From Madurella fahalii (taxonomy: Eukaryota; Ascomycota; Sordariomycetes; Sordariales), in NCBI GenBank assembly GCA_029876055.1, contig CM056879.1, forward strand, positions 2,480,001 through 2,544,000: a stretch of DNA of 64,000 bases. The letters run 5' to 3'. A program made the position numbers and the translations under genes. Under the pieces are notes generated by a model. That model was not told where the DNA came from, ran no database searches, and worked only from the letters and a program-made list of their open reading frames with translations. Of the stretch, positions 11,722-24,500 are shown piece after piece. Each line of letters starts with the position of its first letter. The stretch's first letter is position 1.

Positions 11722-13299
11722 ATGTCAACCACCATCAGCCTCGTCTTCGGAGGTCTCACCGCCACCTACCTCTTCCTCCGCTTGCTGCTCAGTTTGACCC
11801 AAGATGCACGAGAGCCGCCAGCGATCCTGACCGATATCCCGTTTATTCAACCCCTGATCGGCATGATTCGGGAAAAGTCACGGTTCCACATTCGCCTGCG
11901 AGACATGTACAAGCTCCCCATCTACACGCTTCGCCTGCCGTTCCAGCGCATCTACATCGTCAACGCCACCGAGCTCATCCCTGCGTTGCAGAAGCAATGG
12001 CGTCTCATCAGCTTCGCCGCCATCGCGGCCGATGCAGGCAACGTGGTCGGCATGAGCAAGGAGGCTCTCGAGGTCATGAAGCGGGACCTAACGAGCGAGC
12101 ACGGCTTCAGTCCGAGCTGGCCCAAGTACATCATGCCCGCCATGGCGCCCGGTGCGGACCTCGATGCCATCAACCGGCGCTCGATCGAGATCTTCTCGGG
12201 CGAGATGGCGAGGCTGCGGGCCAAGGGAGCCTCCCAGGTCGGCCTGTGGCAGTGGTGTCGCGGCGTCATGGTCGAGTCCACGACGGAGGCGGTCTGGGGG
12301 CCCGCGAACCCGTACCGCGACCCCGTCGTGGCCGACGCCTGGAAGACGTTCGAGGCCGGCTTCCTCACGCTCTCCATGTTCCCGCTGCCATCCCTCTTCT
12401 TCCCCAAGCTCTTCCGCGCCCGCGAGGTCGCCGCCGCGGCCATGATCGACTACATGGGCAAGGGCGGCCACGAGACGGCGTCGGGCCTCGTGCGCAAGCG
12501 CGTCGAGCACCACGCGCGCCTCTTTGGGCTTAGCGTCGACGACGTCGGCCGCGGCGAGCTGGGCAACGCGTTCGCCGTGCTGGGCAACACCACACCCTGC
12601 GCGCTGTGGGTGCTGTATCAGATCTTCTCGGACGACAGGGTGGTGGCGGAGATCCGCAGCCAGGTGTCGGCGCTGGTGAGGGAGGAGAGCGACGAAAGTG
12701 GTGCGACCGTCAGCTCGATCGACCTGGCAGGCATCAAAGAGGCCTGTCCCGTGCTCCTCAGCACCTTCCAGGAGACGCTCCGCTACCGCGCCGTCAACCC
12801 CGGCCCGCGCGTGCTCCTCGACGACGTCCTGCTCGACGGCCGCATCCTGCTCAAGAAGGGTAGCATGCTCATGATCCCCGCGCCGGTGCAGCACACGGAC
12901 GTCGCGGCGTGGGGCGACGACGCGAGCGAGTTTGACCACATGCGCTTTGCGCGCAAGCCGGGGCGGGGCCGGGGCCGGCCGAACAGGGTCGCGTTCAGAG
13001 CGTTTGGCGGCGGCCATGTCCTCTGCCCCGGCCGTCACTTTGCCAGCACCGAGATCATGTCGCTGGCGGCATTGCTAGTGCTGCAGTTTGACGTCATGCC
13101 TGTGGCGGGTAAGTGGGTTGAACCTACATGGGACAAGTCGCCCTTGCAGGCCGGGTTCCCGGTCATTGACGAGGATATCCGAGTTGAGCTCCGGCCGCGG
13201 GACCCGAGCCGGAAGTGGCGCGTGACCTATTCCGGGTCAGACAAGGCGATGGACATCGTTTCGGAGGACATTGATGCGGGGGGCAGGGGGGCGATATGA
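11722..13299 (+). CDS. Cytochrome P450 (CYP7/CYP8-like class)
   Basis: A single-exon frame of 525 residues. The first 25 residues form a membrane anchor. The ExxR motif of helix K is at about residues 351-354 (ETLR) and the haem loop FGGGHVLCPGRH has its ligand Cys at about residue 435. The modified loop and the intronless, longer-than-usual sequence fit the fungal group that resembles prostacyclin synthase and cholesterol 7-alpha-hydroxylase P450s. It would be an ER monooxygenase; the substrate is unknown. It stands alone between a transporter and MSH6. GC is higher than in flanking spacers, as for other coding DNA here. Confidence 0.88.
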   Translation: MSTTISLVFGGLTATYLFLRLLLSLTQDAREPPAILTDIPFIQPLIGMIREKSRFHIRLRDMYKLPIYTLRLPFQRIYIVNATELIPALQKQWRLISFAAIAADAGNVVGMSKEALEVMKRDLTSEHGFSPSWPKYIMPAMAPGADLDAINRRSIEIFSGEMARLRAKGASQVGLWQWCRGVMVESTTEAVWGPANPYRDPVVADAWKTFEAGFLTLSMFPLPSLFFPKLFRAREVAAAAMIDYMGKGGHETASGLVRKRVEHHARLFGLSVDDVGRGELGNAFAVLGNTTPCALWVLYQIFSDDRVVAEIRSQVSALVREESDESGATVSSIDLAGIKEACPVLLSTFQETLRYRAVNPGPRVLLDDVLLDGRILLKKGSMLMIPAPVQHTDVAAWGDDASEFDHMRFARKPGRGRGRPNRVAFRAFGGGHVLCPGRHFASTEIMSLAALLVLQFDVMPVAGKWVEPTWDKSPLQAGFPVIDEDIRVELRPRDPSRKWRVTYSGSDKAMDIVSEDIDAGGRGAI

Positions 13300-14280
13300 G
13301 GTACTCTGCCTGGGACGGTGACTCGCGAAAGCACCCTGACCGGCTTGTATTGTAATTGTCCAACGTAGGGACATCTGTTTGCTCTCCCATTTTATATATA
13401 AATGCTTGAGATGCCACTTTGAAACGTCCGCTTTGTCTCATAATGGCAAAAAATGAGGATGTTGCAAAAGAAAAAAAATAAAAAAATAAAAAAAGGAATG
13501 ATCTCTGCTAGCGAGCGGTAGGCACTCAAACAGTCGTTTCACCTCCTTTCTCTCTCCTAAGTTTGCCAGACAGGTTACCCACTTGCACGTTGCTCTTGGA
13601 TGATGGTTATCTAGTAGCGGATGCGGGGCTGTTTGCCGTGACGCTAGCATTATGTGGCTATCGTACTATGCTCTCAGGAGTGGCCGTATATCTCCATCGA
13701 TAACGTTGAAACAGTGATCGATGGGGATACCAAGCCGTGACAGCCTCCCTTTGAGCCAACAGCTTCTAGTACTTGACCCCCATTTTAGGCTGCAATAACC
13801 AGTCTCTCATAAGATACTCTCGCTTAAAAGTTCGAGGGTGACCCTCGGTCAATGCTACCAGGCCATAACCACCATGTCATCATCTACGGTGTCTAGGAAG
13901 TCTTGTTACAGAGCAACATTAGACTTACATCAGCCAGAACTCTAGCGACACGGACGGGAAGATCCATTATAGACACTCTCCGTTATAAACGACTTAGGCA
14001 CCATGTATGTGGCAGATAGTCCATCATATCCGGCTGTATTATGGGAGTAACCCCTCTAGCAACTGTATTAACAAGCACTGCAAGTGGCCATACTTAGAGG
14101 CCCTTGCCATTGCGAAAACGCCCATTCCCTTCCAATCTCGGAGCCAGCCCCATGAACATAAAAGTAATCTGGTACTAGTCAGCCCACAGCTGGTTGGACA
14201 CGCACTGGGTCCCAAGCAATTCCCACACCGACTTGGCAAATATCTCGACACAACGACCGTACAGGCACACTCACCTTCCA
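13300..14280. other. Intergenic region between convergent genes
   Basis: About 980 bp. A-rich stretch at 13470-13495. No supported gene; open frames at 13438-13650 and 14007-14297 lack any recognisable feature. Confidence 0.5.
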
Positions 14281-17200
14281 TCAAAGGGCCTCAATAGCCC
14301 GAAGCAACACCTCAACCCCACGCTCAGCAATCTCTCCATCACCCTCATCACCACCGCGTAACAAACCGGCTACATCACTCAACACTCCCAGCGGGATATA
14401 ACATCCCGTCTTGGCCCGCTCCAAACTCTCCTTCAGCCGGCTCGTATGCTCCCACTCCCGGGCCGCCACCTCTGCCCGCTCAATCACCCTCGCCGGAATC
14501 CCGCACATGGCCGCGCAGTGCATCCCAAACGACCCCTCGGCGACACCGTCCTCGAGGCGATACAAAAAGGTGACCCGCTTCTGCCCCTCATCGACCTGGA
14601 TCTGCATCCGACGGGGCCGGATCTCGGGGTGGTTCTCGAACTCGGTGGCCAGGCTGTGATAGTGCGTAGCGAAGAACCCGACACAGCCAATGTGCGACGC
14701 GACGTGGTGCAGCACGGCCTGCGCGACGGCCACACCGTCATACGACGACGTTCCGCGGCCGAGTTCGTCCAAGATGACGAGCGAGCGCGGAGTCGCTTCC
14801 GAGAGGATCTTCTTCGTCTCCGAGAGCTCTACGAAGAAGGTCGACTGGGCGGCGAAGATGTTGTCGTTGGCTCCTAGGCGGGACATGATTCGGTCGACGG
14901 GGGTTAACAAGGCTGAGGCGGCGGGCACGTAGCACCCGATTTGGGCCATAATGACAGCAATGCATGACTGGGCAAAAACGTTAGTTTAGTAATGAGGTTA
15001 CCGAGGTGAAAGCGCAAAATATGCTCAGACTCACCATCCGAAGGATTGTCGATTTTCCGGCTGCGTTTGCGCCCGTCAGCAAGTTGATCTTTGCCTCGTC
15101 GCCGCCGAGGCTGATGTCGTTGGGGATGAAGTCGGTGACAGTATTAATCATGCAGGGGTGGCGGAGCTCCTTGAACTGCACCACGCTCCGTTCATCGTCC
15201 ACAAACTGGGGCCGGCAACTAGGAACGCCGAGGGCAGACGATGACTTTGCTAGGCTGATGAGGCAGTCCAGCTGTGAAATGATGCGGATCGCCTGTAACC
15301 AAACCTCGTAATCGATGTCAAACCGCTGGAAAAATCTTGAAGCAACGTCTTTCACAATCTGCGAGTGCGTCTCCTCGGCCTCCTGAAGCTCCCGCACAAG
15401 ATTCTCTAGGTCCCTGAAGTAATAACGCTTGACGGCAGTGGTGGCGGACATCTGGCGCCAGCTAGCAGGTACCTTGACATTCTTGGGCACCTCGATCTGG
15501 TAGATCTCTTTGCCCACATCAGTGAACTTTACCGTCTTGCACTTTAGGGCTGTCTTTTGCTCCTCGAGGAGCGCGTGGAGGTCGTCCTTGATCCGTTGAA
15601 GCTCTTCTTGGCTATTATCAAAGTCCTCCTCGATGCCCTTCTCGGGAATAAGCACCTTTTCGTCGCGAGCCTTTTTCCTGTCGAAGGCGGTTTCCCAGTA
15701 ACCCAAGGGTTCCTTTAGATTAGGCATTGATGCAATGAGCTTGTCCACGAGGCTATTGCCACCGCCGAACGCACTGAGAAGGCCCATTGTATGGTCGATC
15801 TGCTCAAAGCCTTCGAGAACCCGGACAAAATCTTCGGGCCTGCAAGCACCGGCATGGATGCGAGAAATGAGCCTCTCGAGGTCGGGCATCTTTGCCATTT
15901 GAGACGAGAACTGCTGCAGAATGCTCCGGTCGGCATTTAGCATGTCAACGGCGTCGAGTCTCTCATTGATCTTCCGGATATTGCAAAGCGGGTGGCAGAC
16001 CCATTGCCGGAAGAGGCGTTTCCCAAAGGGCGTAATGCACCTATTAAGCAGACTGAACAGAGTTCCCTCAGGGCCTCCATTGGCTGTGTTTGCAAAGATT
16101 TCCAGATTGATGAGAGTCTGGCCGTCAAGGATCAATGTGCCGTTCCGGTGAATTGGGTTGTACCGCTCAAAATTTCCCTGGGACAGCAGATTCTGGTCAA
16201 GCTTCAGGACGCGGAGGTAGTGAGTTAGCGCACCGAGAGCGGACATGACCAGATCCTTCTCCTTTGCTTCACGGAGCCTGTCGGGCCAAACCGGCTCCTG
16301 GCCTTCCCGAGCAGTGAAGTAGCCGCCGCATTCTAGCTCATGTCTTGCGAAATCGGCGTCCCAGAATTCGGTTCCTGGCTTTAGGTAGTTCCAGATAGTT
16401 GTTGGCCCAGTGGCGTTCTTGAGGATTCGCAGGGCCTTGGTGGATAGGCGCGACTTCTCTAGGAGTAACTCGCGAGGGGAGGTCTGCGCGACGAACGTCT
16501 CAAATTTGGTCAGGTCGACATCATCCTCGAACTCGGAGATGAAGAACTGGCCGGTTGCCGCATCCACAAAGGCGATGCCGAATGCGGGCTTGTCGTCCAC
16601 GATGGACTCCTTAATAGCTGCGCAGTATGTGGCCATGTCGTCCTGGAGCATGCTGCCGTCCACGAGAGTGCCAGCGGTCAGGATACATGCAAGCTCTCGG
16701 CGAATGATCTTGTCCGCCTTCTTGGCCTTGTTGTCACGCTCGCGCATTTCCTTGCCCAGCGCAGACTCCATCTGGTCGACCCGAGCAACCTTGAAGCCCT
16801 TCGCCACAAACTGATTGACCCACATATCCAGGGAAGACTCTGGCACGCCAACCATACGCATATTGACTCGGTCAGTGAGCTTGAGATCGAACAACTGGTG
16901 TCCAATAGTAGCGTCATTTTCGTATAGCTCGTAGAACTTGCCCTTTTTGAAGAAGACGACGGTATCCCATAGCTTCTTCTTGATGTCCCAGTACTGCTTC
17001 TCAAATGCCGAGAATCTGGCCTCGGCTGAAGGAGGGATGTAGATCGAGCCCGGGTCAAATTCCGGGTGTCCAGGTGGGTTCTTGTTGCCATCCAAGATGT
17101 TGGCCAGCCACGGATACCTCTCTTCCGGTTCCTTGGTGTGCGGCTTAGGTTTCGGCTTTGGAACCAATGGCTTTTGCGTGGGATGGGGAGCTCGGGAGAA

Positions 17201-18166
17201 GGGCTCGCTTGGTTGGATATTGTCCGGGTCGTACTTCCATTTCTGCGCGGTCGACGTTGCGGGCGGAATGTCCTCCATCAGCTCGTCCTCGTCCTCCGCG
17301 AGGGAACGCGCGCGGGGAACAGGAGATGAGGAAACGTTGAACTTCTTGCGCGGGGCGGTCGACTTTGTTGCCGGCCGCTTCCTCTTTTTGGATCTTGAGG
17401 GTACGTCCGACTCGTCAGAAACGACAAAGTCCTCCAGATCATCTGCGGGCTATGGTCAGCAGGGGCTTTGTATTGCGGTGCCATGGACGGGGAGTACCAT
17501 CATCAACTTCCTCGAGATCCTTTTCCTCCGCCTCGTAGTTGTCTTCATCGTCTTCATCCGGAACCGGGGCACGGGAACGGCGTTGCCTGTTTCGTCTGGC
17601 ATTCAGCGCGGCAAAGACCTCGCCGTCGTCATCGTCGGAGGACTCGGCGTAGTTAACCACTTTCTTGGCCTGCCAAGTGCACGTTAGCTCATGTGGGAAC
17701 GGGGCGTAACCGGACAATCGAGTACCTTCCGGGACGGACTGCTGTGCAAGCTTGCTGTGATCTGGACACTCTGCTTCCCCACCGTGTCAGCAGGTATGGT
17801 TGGCGAGGGAAAGCCAATGCTAACCAGCTTAGCCGAAGGCTCATCCCTGTTTTCTTGGGAGCTCCAGGGCTCAACCGCATCGCTGCTGGGGACGGGCGTG
17901 GCAGTAGTGGTGCGGCGCGAGACGAGCATCGAGTTGGCCCTGGTGGTCTCCTTGAGACATTGCGGAGACGGGTCTTTCCTGGCGGTAGGCGTCGGTTTGG
18001 TAGATGAAGAGGGGCTCTGACCACTGTTGCTCCCGGCCGCAGGTGTCCTAGAAAAGAAGCCGAGGATGCTCTGTTGCTTGCCCGTCGAAGGCGCCTGTCC
18101 GGCCTTCTTCGCCGTCGAGGGCGTTCTCGCTGGAGTGCGAGCCGCTGCGGTCGACTTCTCGCCCAT
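14281..18166 (-). CDS. MSH6: DNA mismatch repair protein MSH6
   Basis: Four exons: 18166-17726, 17669-17498, 17442-15035 and 14967-14281, with introns of 56, 55 and 67 bp and matching phases, giving 1,235 residues. MSH6 pairs with MSH2 (MutS-alpha) to bind base mismatches in the nucleus. The N-terminus has a PCNA-interaction box (Q31..I34..F37-F38, within QQSILGFF), then an acidic, Lys/Arg-rich disordered region. MutS domain I carries the mismatch-wedge Phe-x-Glu at about residues 374-376 (KFYELYE). The Walker A loop GANAAGKST is at about 995-1003, just before the last intron, and the Walker B/D-loop VILDELGRGTSS follows in exon 4. Complete and apparently functional. Confidence 0.95.
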
Positions 18167-18840
18167 GTTAGCGTAGAGGCCGAATTGCCCCGAATAACAA
18201 AACCACGAGTTGGACGTGAAGAAATACCAACCGACACAGGGATGATGAAAGGAATGATGAGGCAGGCACGGCGAGGTTCTGAGCCTCCTTTAAGTGGAAC
18301 GCGAAGAAACGCGACGAGCATCGAAGTGGGCAACCCCGTCGCGTCCGCGTCAAACCAAAGCCCCGGGGCTCTCGCCCCACATTTCGGCAAGGATGTAGCC
18401 CCGCTGATCGCCATTAAACCACAACTGAGCTCCCCAGGCCAGATGCAGCAGCCGGCTTTGCACCACAGCAGAAATACACCGGGACACCGCGTCAAGCTGA
18501 GCAGATATCGATGCAATTGGACGTACAGTGCCGGAGTTACTCTGAGGGGCCAGGTCTGGACAAAGACACGAATTGGCTTGTCCCGGAACTCGTTGAGATA
18601 AGGTAAGGTAAGGTACTTGATTCATACGCCCCGCACAGACGAGGCATCCCAGGAAGAAGCAAGTCTAAAACGCGACAATCTCCCACTACGAACACGACTC
18701 CATAACAATGAGGGTTTGCATCCCTACGCAGCCCCTCGAGCCGTTCTGGGACGTGCTTATGCAAGCCTCTACGCATCGGTCACGGTTTCAACTTTCAATG
18801 AGCATAATGGCTCTGGTCAACCTAACAGAGGCTAGCTGCA
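18167..18840. other. MSH6 upstream region
   Basis: About 670 bp, presumed MSH6 promoter. Overlapping frames on both strands are not conserved in character. It includes a GATAAGGTAAGGTAAGGTAC short tandem at 18597-18616. Confidence 0.45.
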
Positions 18841-19925
18841 TTGGGTAGTCAGGGAATGCAGGGCGTGTACCGTACCCAACCTGTCTCCCAAACACGACAC
18901 GCTTCAACTCTGGGACGCGTGGTCGAACAATTGCCTAGTTCACGTCAAGAGAGCACGCCATGCCTTGAGGGCGAGGGAGAAGAGTTGCCTGACCCACGCC
19001 AGGGCCAGAGCCCATCTCGAGAGAGCACGCCATGCCTTGGTGCGGCGAGCCAAAGCAATGACTTGGGCAACCAGCACGTCCAACACAGCCGCACCCATCT
19101 CGGCGGAACAGCGACGACGGAGTTAGACTGCCTAGGGCGATCCTGGTACCGACATGGATGCGGAAGACGGTCTGTCATACCCGCTTTCCCGACAGGCCCC
19201 GTAACGCGTATTCAGACAGCGCCCGGGGGCAGAAGCCCGCCAGCCACGGCGACTCTCGTGACGACACTGATGGCGAGGAAGACTACCAACCACCTCACTT
19301 GAGGGTAGCGAAGGAGAGCGGGATGAGAAAAGGGGCTTTGGACTACCAAGCAAGAGTCGCAAAACCGTCTCTCCCCTTTAGCGTCTTCGTTCAAGCGGTT
19401 CCGCTTCTCAATCGCGGAAAGTCCATTCCCCGGAGCACGGCAGGAAGGATGCGCGTAACGTTCTTCTCGGTGCAGCGTTCCCAATCCCCCATCTTGACGC
19501 GCTTCCTACGATGGAAAAAGGGCAGTAGGAGCCGTTTTCGGAAAGTCTGAGGAATGGCCACTGGAAGCGTTGCTCTCAAACGCGTGGCGGAGAACGGCAT
19601 GACGAGTTTCCAGCTGCAATTCAGTTGGGACTCTTGCAAGCATGCCACTGAAAGCCCACCCTCCGAGTCCTCCGTCAAGAAGCGGAACCTGACCAAGCGA
19701 CGTCTCACAGCGAGAGCTGCCATCGCGCCTGATGAAGATGGCCTTGTAATGAGGCTGAAGGAGGTGGATAGACTACGATGGTAGGAGACCCATGCGAAGT
19801 ATACGGGGACGTTTCCAGGGCGGAAGCGGAGCGTCACAGCCTTCCAGGTACGTTACTGTACGAAGTTGAAGCAAAGTGATTATAGGGAGGGAAGCGGGAG
19901 CGAGCTGAGCAAATCTTACGGCTCC
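18841..19925 (+). pseudogene. Decayed gene with a fungal Myb/SANT-like domain
   Basis: At 19554-19925 the translation matches the C-terminal pattern of a common fungal family: a short FQLQFSWDSC motif, a basic linker, then an ARAA..DEDGLVMRLKE...LRW helix and, after one stop, a GTFPGRKRS and FQVRYCTKLK end, as in the Myb-like three-helix domain. The TAG at 19782-19784 sits inside the domain where a CAG would be expected. Upstream, the reading moves between frames (18841-19302 in one, 19158-19550 in another, with a stop at 19548-19550) and contains a direct repeat of about 22 bp around AGAGAGCACGCCATGCCTTG (near 18949 and 19021). I read this as a gene broken by at least two stops and a frame change. 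Family assignment is from memory of the motif; the N-terminal part is not recognised. Confidence 0.55.
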
Positions 19926-21058
19926 CGCCGTCGGTCTTCTCAGCTTGGGTAACGGCGACGCAAGCAATGCAGGGGTTGATCCAAACATAGGGCGAGTCTT
20001 AGCCTCTTAGCCTCTGACAGGAGTAGCTACATTTGACTCTGATTCAATTGATCTGGCATTGTTTCGATTACATCATTCCTGTGACTTGAGTGCTCTCTGA
20101 CAACTCTTATGTTCTTATCCAGCGAGCCATCTCAACAGTGTTCTTCATCGCTATCTGCCTCTGCCGGTACGTCCTCCGCCGGTTCAAACCGAACCGACCA
20201 AGTCCACATCTAACCCAATGGACATCGACCAGGAGGGCGCCATGATGGCCAAACGGCCGAGAACTTCAACCCTTAGGCGCATCATCGTAGACAACGAGCG
20301 ACCTCCATTGCAGGCCCTAACGACTTTGAGATCCCCCTCGCCCTCCCCAAGACAGCCGACATTTCGAAGAAAATGGTTCCTGGGATGATTCCCGTAATAG
20401 GTGTCTGACTGGTAACGCAGTTCACGACCATCGCTATACTCAGAACTCAGAGCAGGTCACTGTTAAATGCAGAGGTTAACCTGGCATTTATTGTGCTGTA
20501 TTGGTAATATTGACTTGTAACTGAGCAAAGGGGAAATACCAGGAGCCAAAAATAGCTTGAAGCAAGTAAAATTCCCACTTGAGGAGGTCCACAGCGGGTC
20601 ATTTGTTACAGAAATGCCATTACGAGTAGCAAAATGGCGCCCCTGAGTTGCGAAACCGGTGTGGGTGCTAGCGGTGGCTTTGGTAATAGAGCTAGTAGAG
20701 CCAGAAGAGTCGAAGGGGTGCCAAAGAGGTTGCGGGAACGAAATCTGGCTCTAGAACAGGCCAGATTGAAGCTGTACTAGTAAGCAAGTTTTGCCCGTAG
20801 CAGAGCACTTTAGTGAAATAATGAGATGACACTGGATTGTTTCGCGCATTTGCGGCATCGCGGTACTTGGCACCGATCTAAATCCTCAGTTAGCGTGTTT
20901 CTGACCCTTCAGGGTAGAAAAGAATGACTATGCTCGGTTACTGAATTCTCTTCGCTACTCGCAATAAGTCGATATCACTTTGCTCATCGTGCTTCTATCC
21001 ACCGGCATACGCAAAGTGTCGGCGGACTCATAAGGTAACCGAGTAGAAAGGGGGGTAT
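19926..21058. other. Gene-poor region with possible relic coding segments
   Basis: Two short segments look coding-like but are not assignable: about 20217-20390 (53 codons from an ATG) and about 20634-20780 (about 49 codons from an ATG, Arg-rich end). No intact gene. It borders a decayed LTR and is probably old insertion debris. Confidence 0.35.
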
Positions 21059-21461
21059 TGAGTTGGGAAAAATGTCCCCAGGAATCCGGGGCCCTCTGGT
21101 CAGAGGCCAACACTTATTAGGATGACATTCTGGGTCTGGAACTCGCTGGTGACCCATTTTATTTTGCACTATAAGTAGGGCTATCCAGGCAATTGCTCTT
21201 AGACCGCTCTAGATTTTTCTACACTTGTTGCGAGCTCAATTTGAGGGCTTTTCTTGCGTCCAAAGCAGTCTCCCGCTAACCAGAGGGAGATCCATCTACG
21301 TATGTTGTTTTGACCTTGCCTACTAGGCTACAGGTATACGATGTGTTGAGGTGTCGCCTGGCCTATCCTGTCCGTCTTACATGTCCGGCGGCAGGCCGTC
21401 TTTCCCCTCCCCTTATTCTGATACGCATGTAGGTATAAATAAGTGTTTTTATACCATTTAA
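21059..21461 (+). repeat. Degenerate solo LTR (417-bp family)
   Basis: Collinear with the solo LTRs at 31478-31893 and (reverse) 35431-35847 across its whole length: TGAGTTGGG start, the palindrome pair, the TTGCACTATAAGTAGGGC block and the ACCATTTAA end (CA lost to AA). Flanking tetramers GTAT and ATAT differ by one transition. Many G/A and C/T differences point to an older or RIP-affected copy. Confidence 0.75.
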
Positions 21462-21521
21462 ATATAATGATAGTTCAACAGTAGGTAGGGAGGTTATATG
21501 AAGGAGATATTTCTAAGATAG

Positions 21522-24500
21522 TTAGGCACCGTATGATCTCAACAGCCGTACCACGGCCCCATGCCCTCTTAGAGCAGCCCATGATAGCGGTGTCTGGCCA
21601 TTGTTATCCTTCGAGTCGATATCGACCCGACCTGTTTCGAGCAGCAGCCGTACCACGGCCTCATGCCCTCTTAGAGCAGCCCGCGATAGCGGTGTCCCGC
21701 CATCGTTATCCTTCGAGTCGATATCGACCCGGCTTGTCTCGAGCAGCAGCCGTACCACGGCCTCATGCCCTCTTAGAGCAGCCCATGATAGCGGTGTCTG
21801 GCCATTGTTATCCTTCGAGTCGATATCGACCCGACCTGTTTCGAGCAGCAGCCGTACCACGGCCTCATACTCTCTTATAGCAGCCCACGATAGCGGTGTC
21901 CAGCCATTGTTATCCTTCGAGTCGATATCGACCCGGCCTGTCTCGAGCAATAGGCGTACCACGGCCTCGTACCCTTCCCTAGCGGCCCACGATAGCGGTG
22001 TCTGGCCATTGTTATCCTTCGAGTTGATATCGACCCGGACTGTCTCAAGCAGTAGCTGTACGATAGCTTCATGCCCTCTCCCGGCGGCAAGCGATAGCGG
22101 TGTCTGGCCATTGTTACCCTTCGAGTCGATATCGACCCAGCCTGTCTCGAGCAGCAGCCGTACCATGGTTTTGTGCCCTGCCCTGACTGCATGTGACAGT
22201 AGGTTCCGTCCGTTCTCGTCCTTGACACTCGCCTGGCCCGACGCAATGAAAAACGCGAGAAAAGCCTCGTCCCCTAGCTCTGCAACATAGGAGAGAGCGC
22301 TTTTCTTCCGCGGAAACGTGAAATTGCGGCCAATGTCGATGATCTTCTTTCTGTTCTCCGAGAACTGTTTGCATAAATTGCGAAGTAGAGAACCTTGTGA
22401 CTGCATTTCCGAGTAGAGTTCGACAAATGACTCAACCGCTTTGTTACTGTCGGTCGCTAGTGCGGCAAAAAATGGCGTTCCATATCGCTCATCTTCCACC
22501 TCAAAGCAGGACTGCTTTGACGGGAGACTTCTAATAAGCGCTGGCATGTCCCTCTCCGACAATATGTATAGAAAGCTTGCTTTCGCAGTACATCGCCGTA
22601 CCTCGTGTCGTTCGAACAGGTTGTCGAGTTTGATCCAGCTAGTAAGCTGGAAGCTTTGAAGGAAATCAATCTGACTGATGCCGCCCTCTTCTGCTGCATC
22701 CGCATGGTACAGGACGTTCCGTGTGGCATACTCTAGGAACGGAAACTTTTCATTTGCCGACTGGCGAAGCTCGGCAGCTTTCTGCGTATTTGCTGTGGGA
22801 AGTGAGCCAGCGATTTCAAGAGAAGTGGCGATGTCGATGGATATGTAGCTGAGACAGCATTGTTTCAGTCGCTCCTGACTGGCCCCTTCAAAATTCCCTC
22901 CAAGATCAGACCAAATCTCCCTTAGCCCATTTTCTTTGAGAAGAAAGTCTTTTACTGACTCGTGGATGAATTGAACTGTGGGACTTTTTGACTTGGTGAC
23001 CTCGGCAAGCCCTTTGGAGGAGTTCAAGACGAATCTCTTCATAACAGCTGCTGTGATCTCGTCGGGATTCCACTCAGAGAGAGCTTCAGGTTCGACGCCG
23101 GAAAGGATGGCAAAGTATAACTGCTCTGGCTTCAACGGCTGTCTTGCGAAGAGCACCCATTGAATACACAGAAGCAGTTCACTTCTATTGTGGTGATCGC
23201 GCATCAAAATGTTGCGGAAGAGCTCGTGCAGGTCTCCAGGGATGTCTCGGAGTCTTCGCCGAAGCGCGTGGATACGACCAGAGTCATGCTCTTTGTTCAG
23301 GATCTCGATCACTAGGACAACCCACATAAACACCCCAGAGGCTTTCTTCCGGAGGTCGGCACGGATCTGTTCGGCGAGCTTGCTGTGCCCAATCTTCAAC
23401 TGGCTGTCGAGATATCTAGCGATATCGTTGCTGTGTTCTTCTCGTCCTTCAAGGACCAACCCAAGCCCTCTTCCAATCGTGATGTGAGGGTAGTGCCTGC
23501 TGGAAAAGCAGACTTTGAACCTGATAGGCGGAGTTGTCTTCGTCGCCATTTCACCGATATGCTCGAAAAATGAGACCATGTCGCGGACCTGACTCTCGTC
23601 GCATTCGTCCAAAGCGTCAATGAAGCAGGTCACAGACACCTCTCCAAGGCCCTGTACTACTTCCTCCAAAAGTGCTTTCAATGCTTCTATACTCCATTGG
23701 TGGCACCGCCCGTTCCAGGTCCTCAGTCCGAGTGAGTTGAACACGTCCTGGAATACCGGAAGTCGTTCGAGAAGTTGCAGTAGTAGTGATCGATACATCC
23801 CAACTGTAGACTTCTCCAGATCGTCTCCTCGCGCGTTGAAGAAGAAAGAGATAACAATCTTGTCCTTCATCTTATGGGCATCCGCAAGAGCGAACTTCAT
23901 CAGCGTCGACTTCCCGGCCCCAGGCTTCCCCTTGATCCATAAGAAGCCGTGGTGTTCGCCGAGCTTGCTGGGATTCACCCAGTCGAGATATTCGGGTGCT
24001 TCCAGCAGCCATTTACATGTGTGGGCGTGTGCCTTCTTGATAGTCATCTGGCGAGCATCGATTTGGTCAAATCTCAATGAGTCCAGCAGTACCCGTGTTT
24101 GCTCTTCACTCAGCGGCAACTGCCCTCCCGTCGGGGGCTGCCTGGACACCGTAGTCGTGATCCTGCGGAGAGCAGCAGCAACCTTTTTGTACTCAATGTC
24201 GTCGGGTCCCATAAAGCGACACATTTCCATGTGGTCCCGCCCAATATGTTCGGTTATCTCGATGCCTGGGAGATTAAGGTAGGATGATGTGTCATCTACA
24301 ACCTGGGAACGGTCAGTAAACGATAGAAATATAGGTGGGTTGGTGACTATACCTTTTGCTGAGAAGCCTGACACCAACCTGCTCCTGAAAGGAGTGTATG
24401 ATCCAATTCTGCTCTTGAGCCATTGGACCGAATTCGTCCCTCAGCTCTCTGAGACGTTCTGAAGATGGCAACAGCGCGTTGACGATTTGCTCGTTGACAG

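Noticed and set aside
12088..13038. 316-codon open frame antisense to the P450
   Set aside because: Shadow of GC-rich codons of the P450; composition is Arg/Ala/His-rich with no domain.
18074..18601. Plus-strand frame of 175 codons over the MSH6 start
   Set aside because: Overlaps MSH6 exon 1 antisense and contains no recognisable motif.
21540..22200. Regular 102-bp repeats that could suggest a CRISPR-like or satellite array
   Set aside because: They are in-frame ankyrin codons of the NLR gene.
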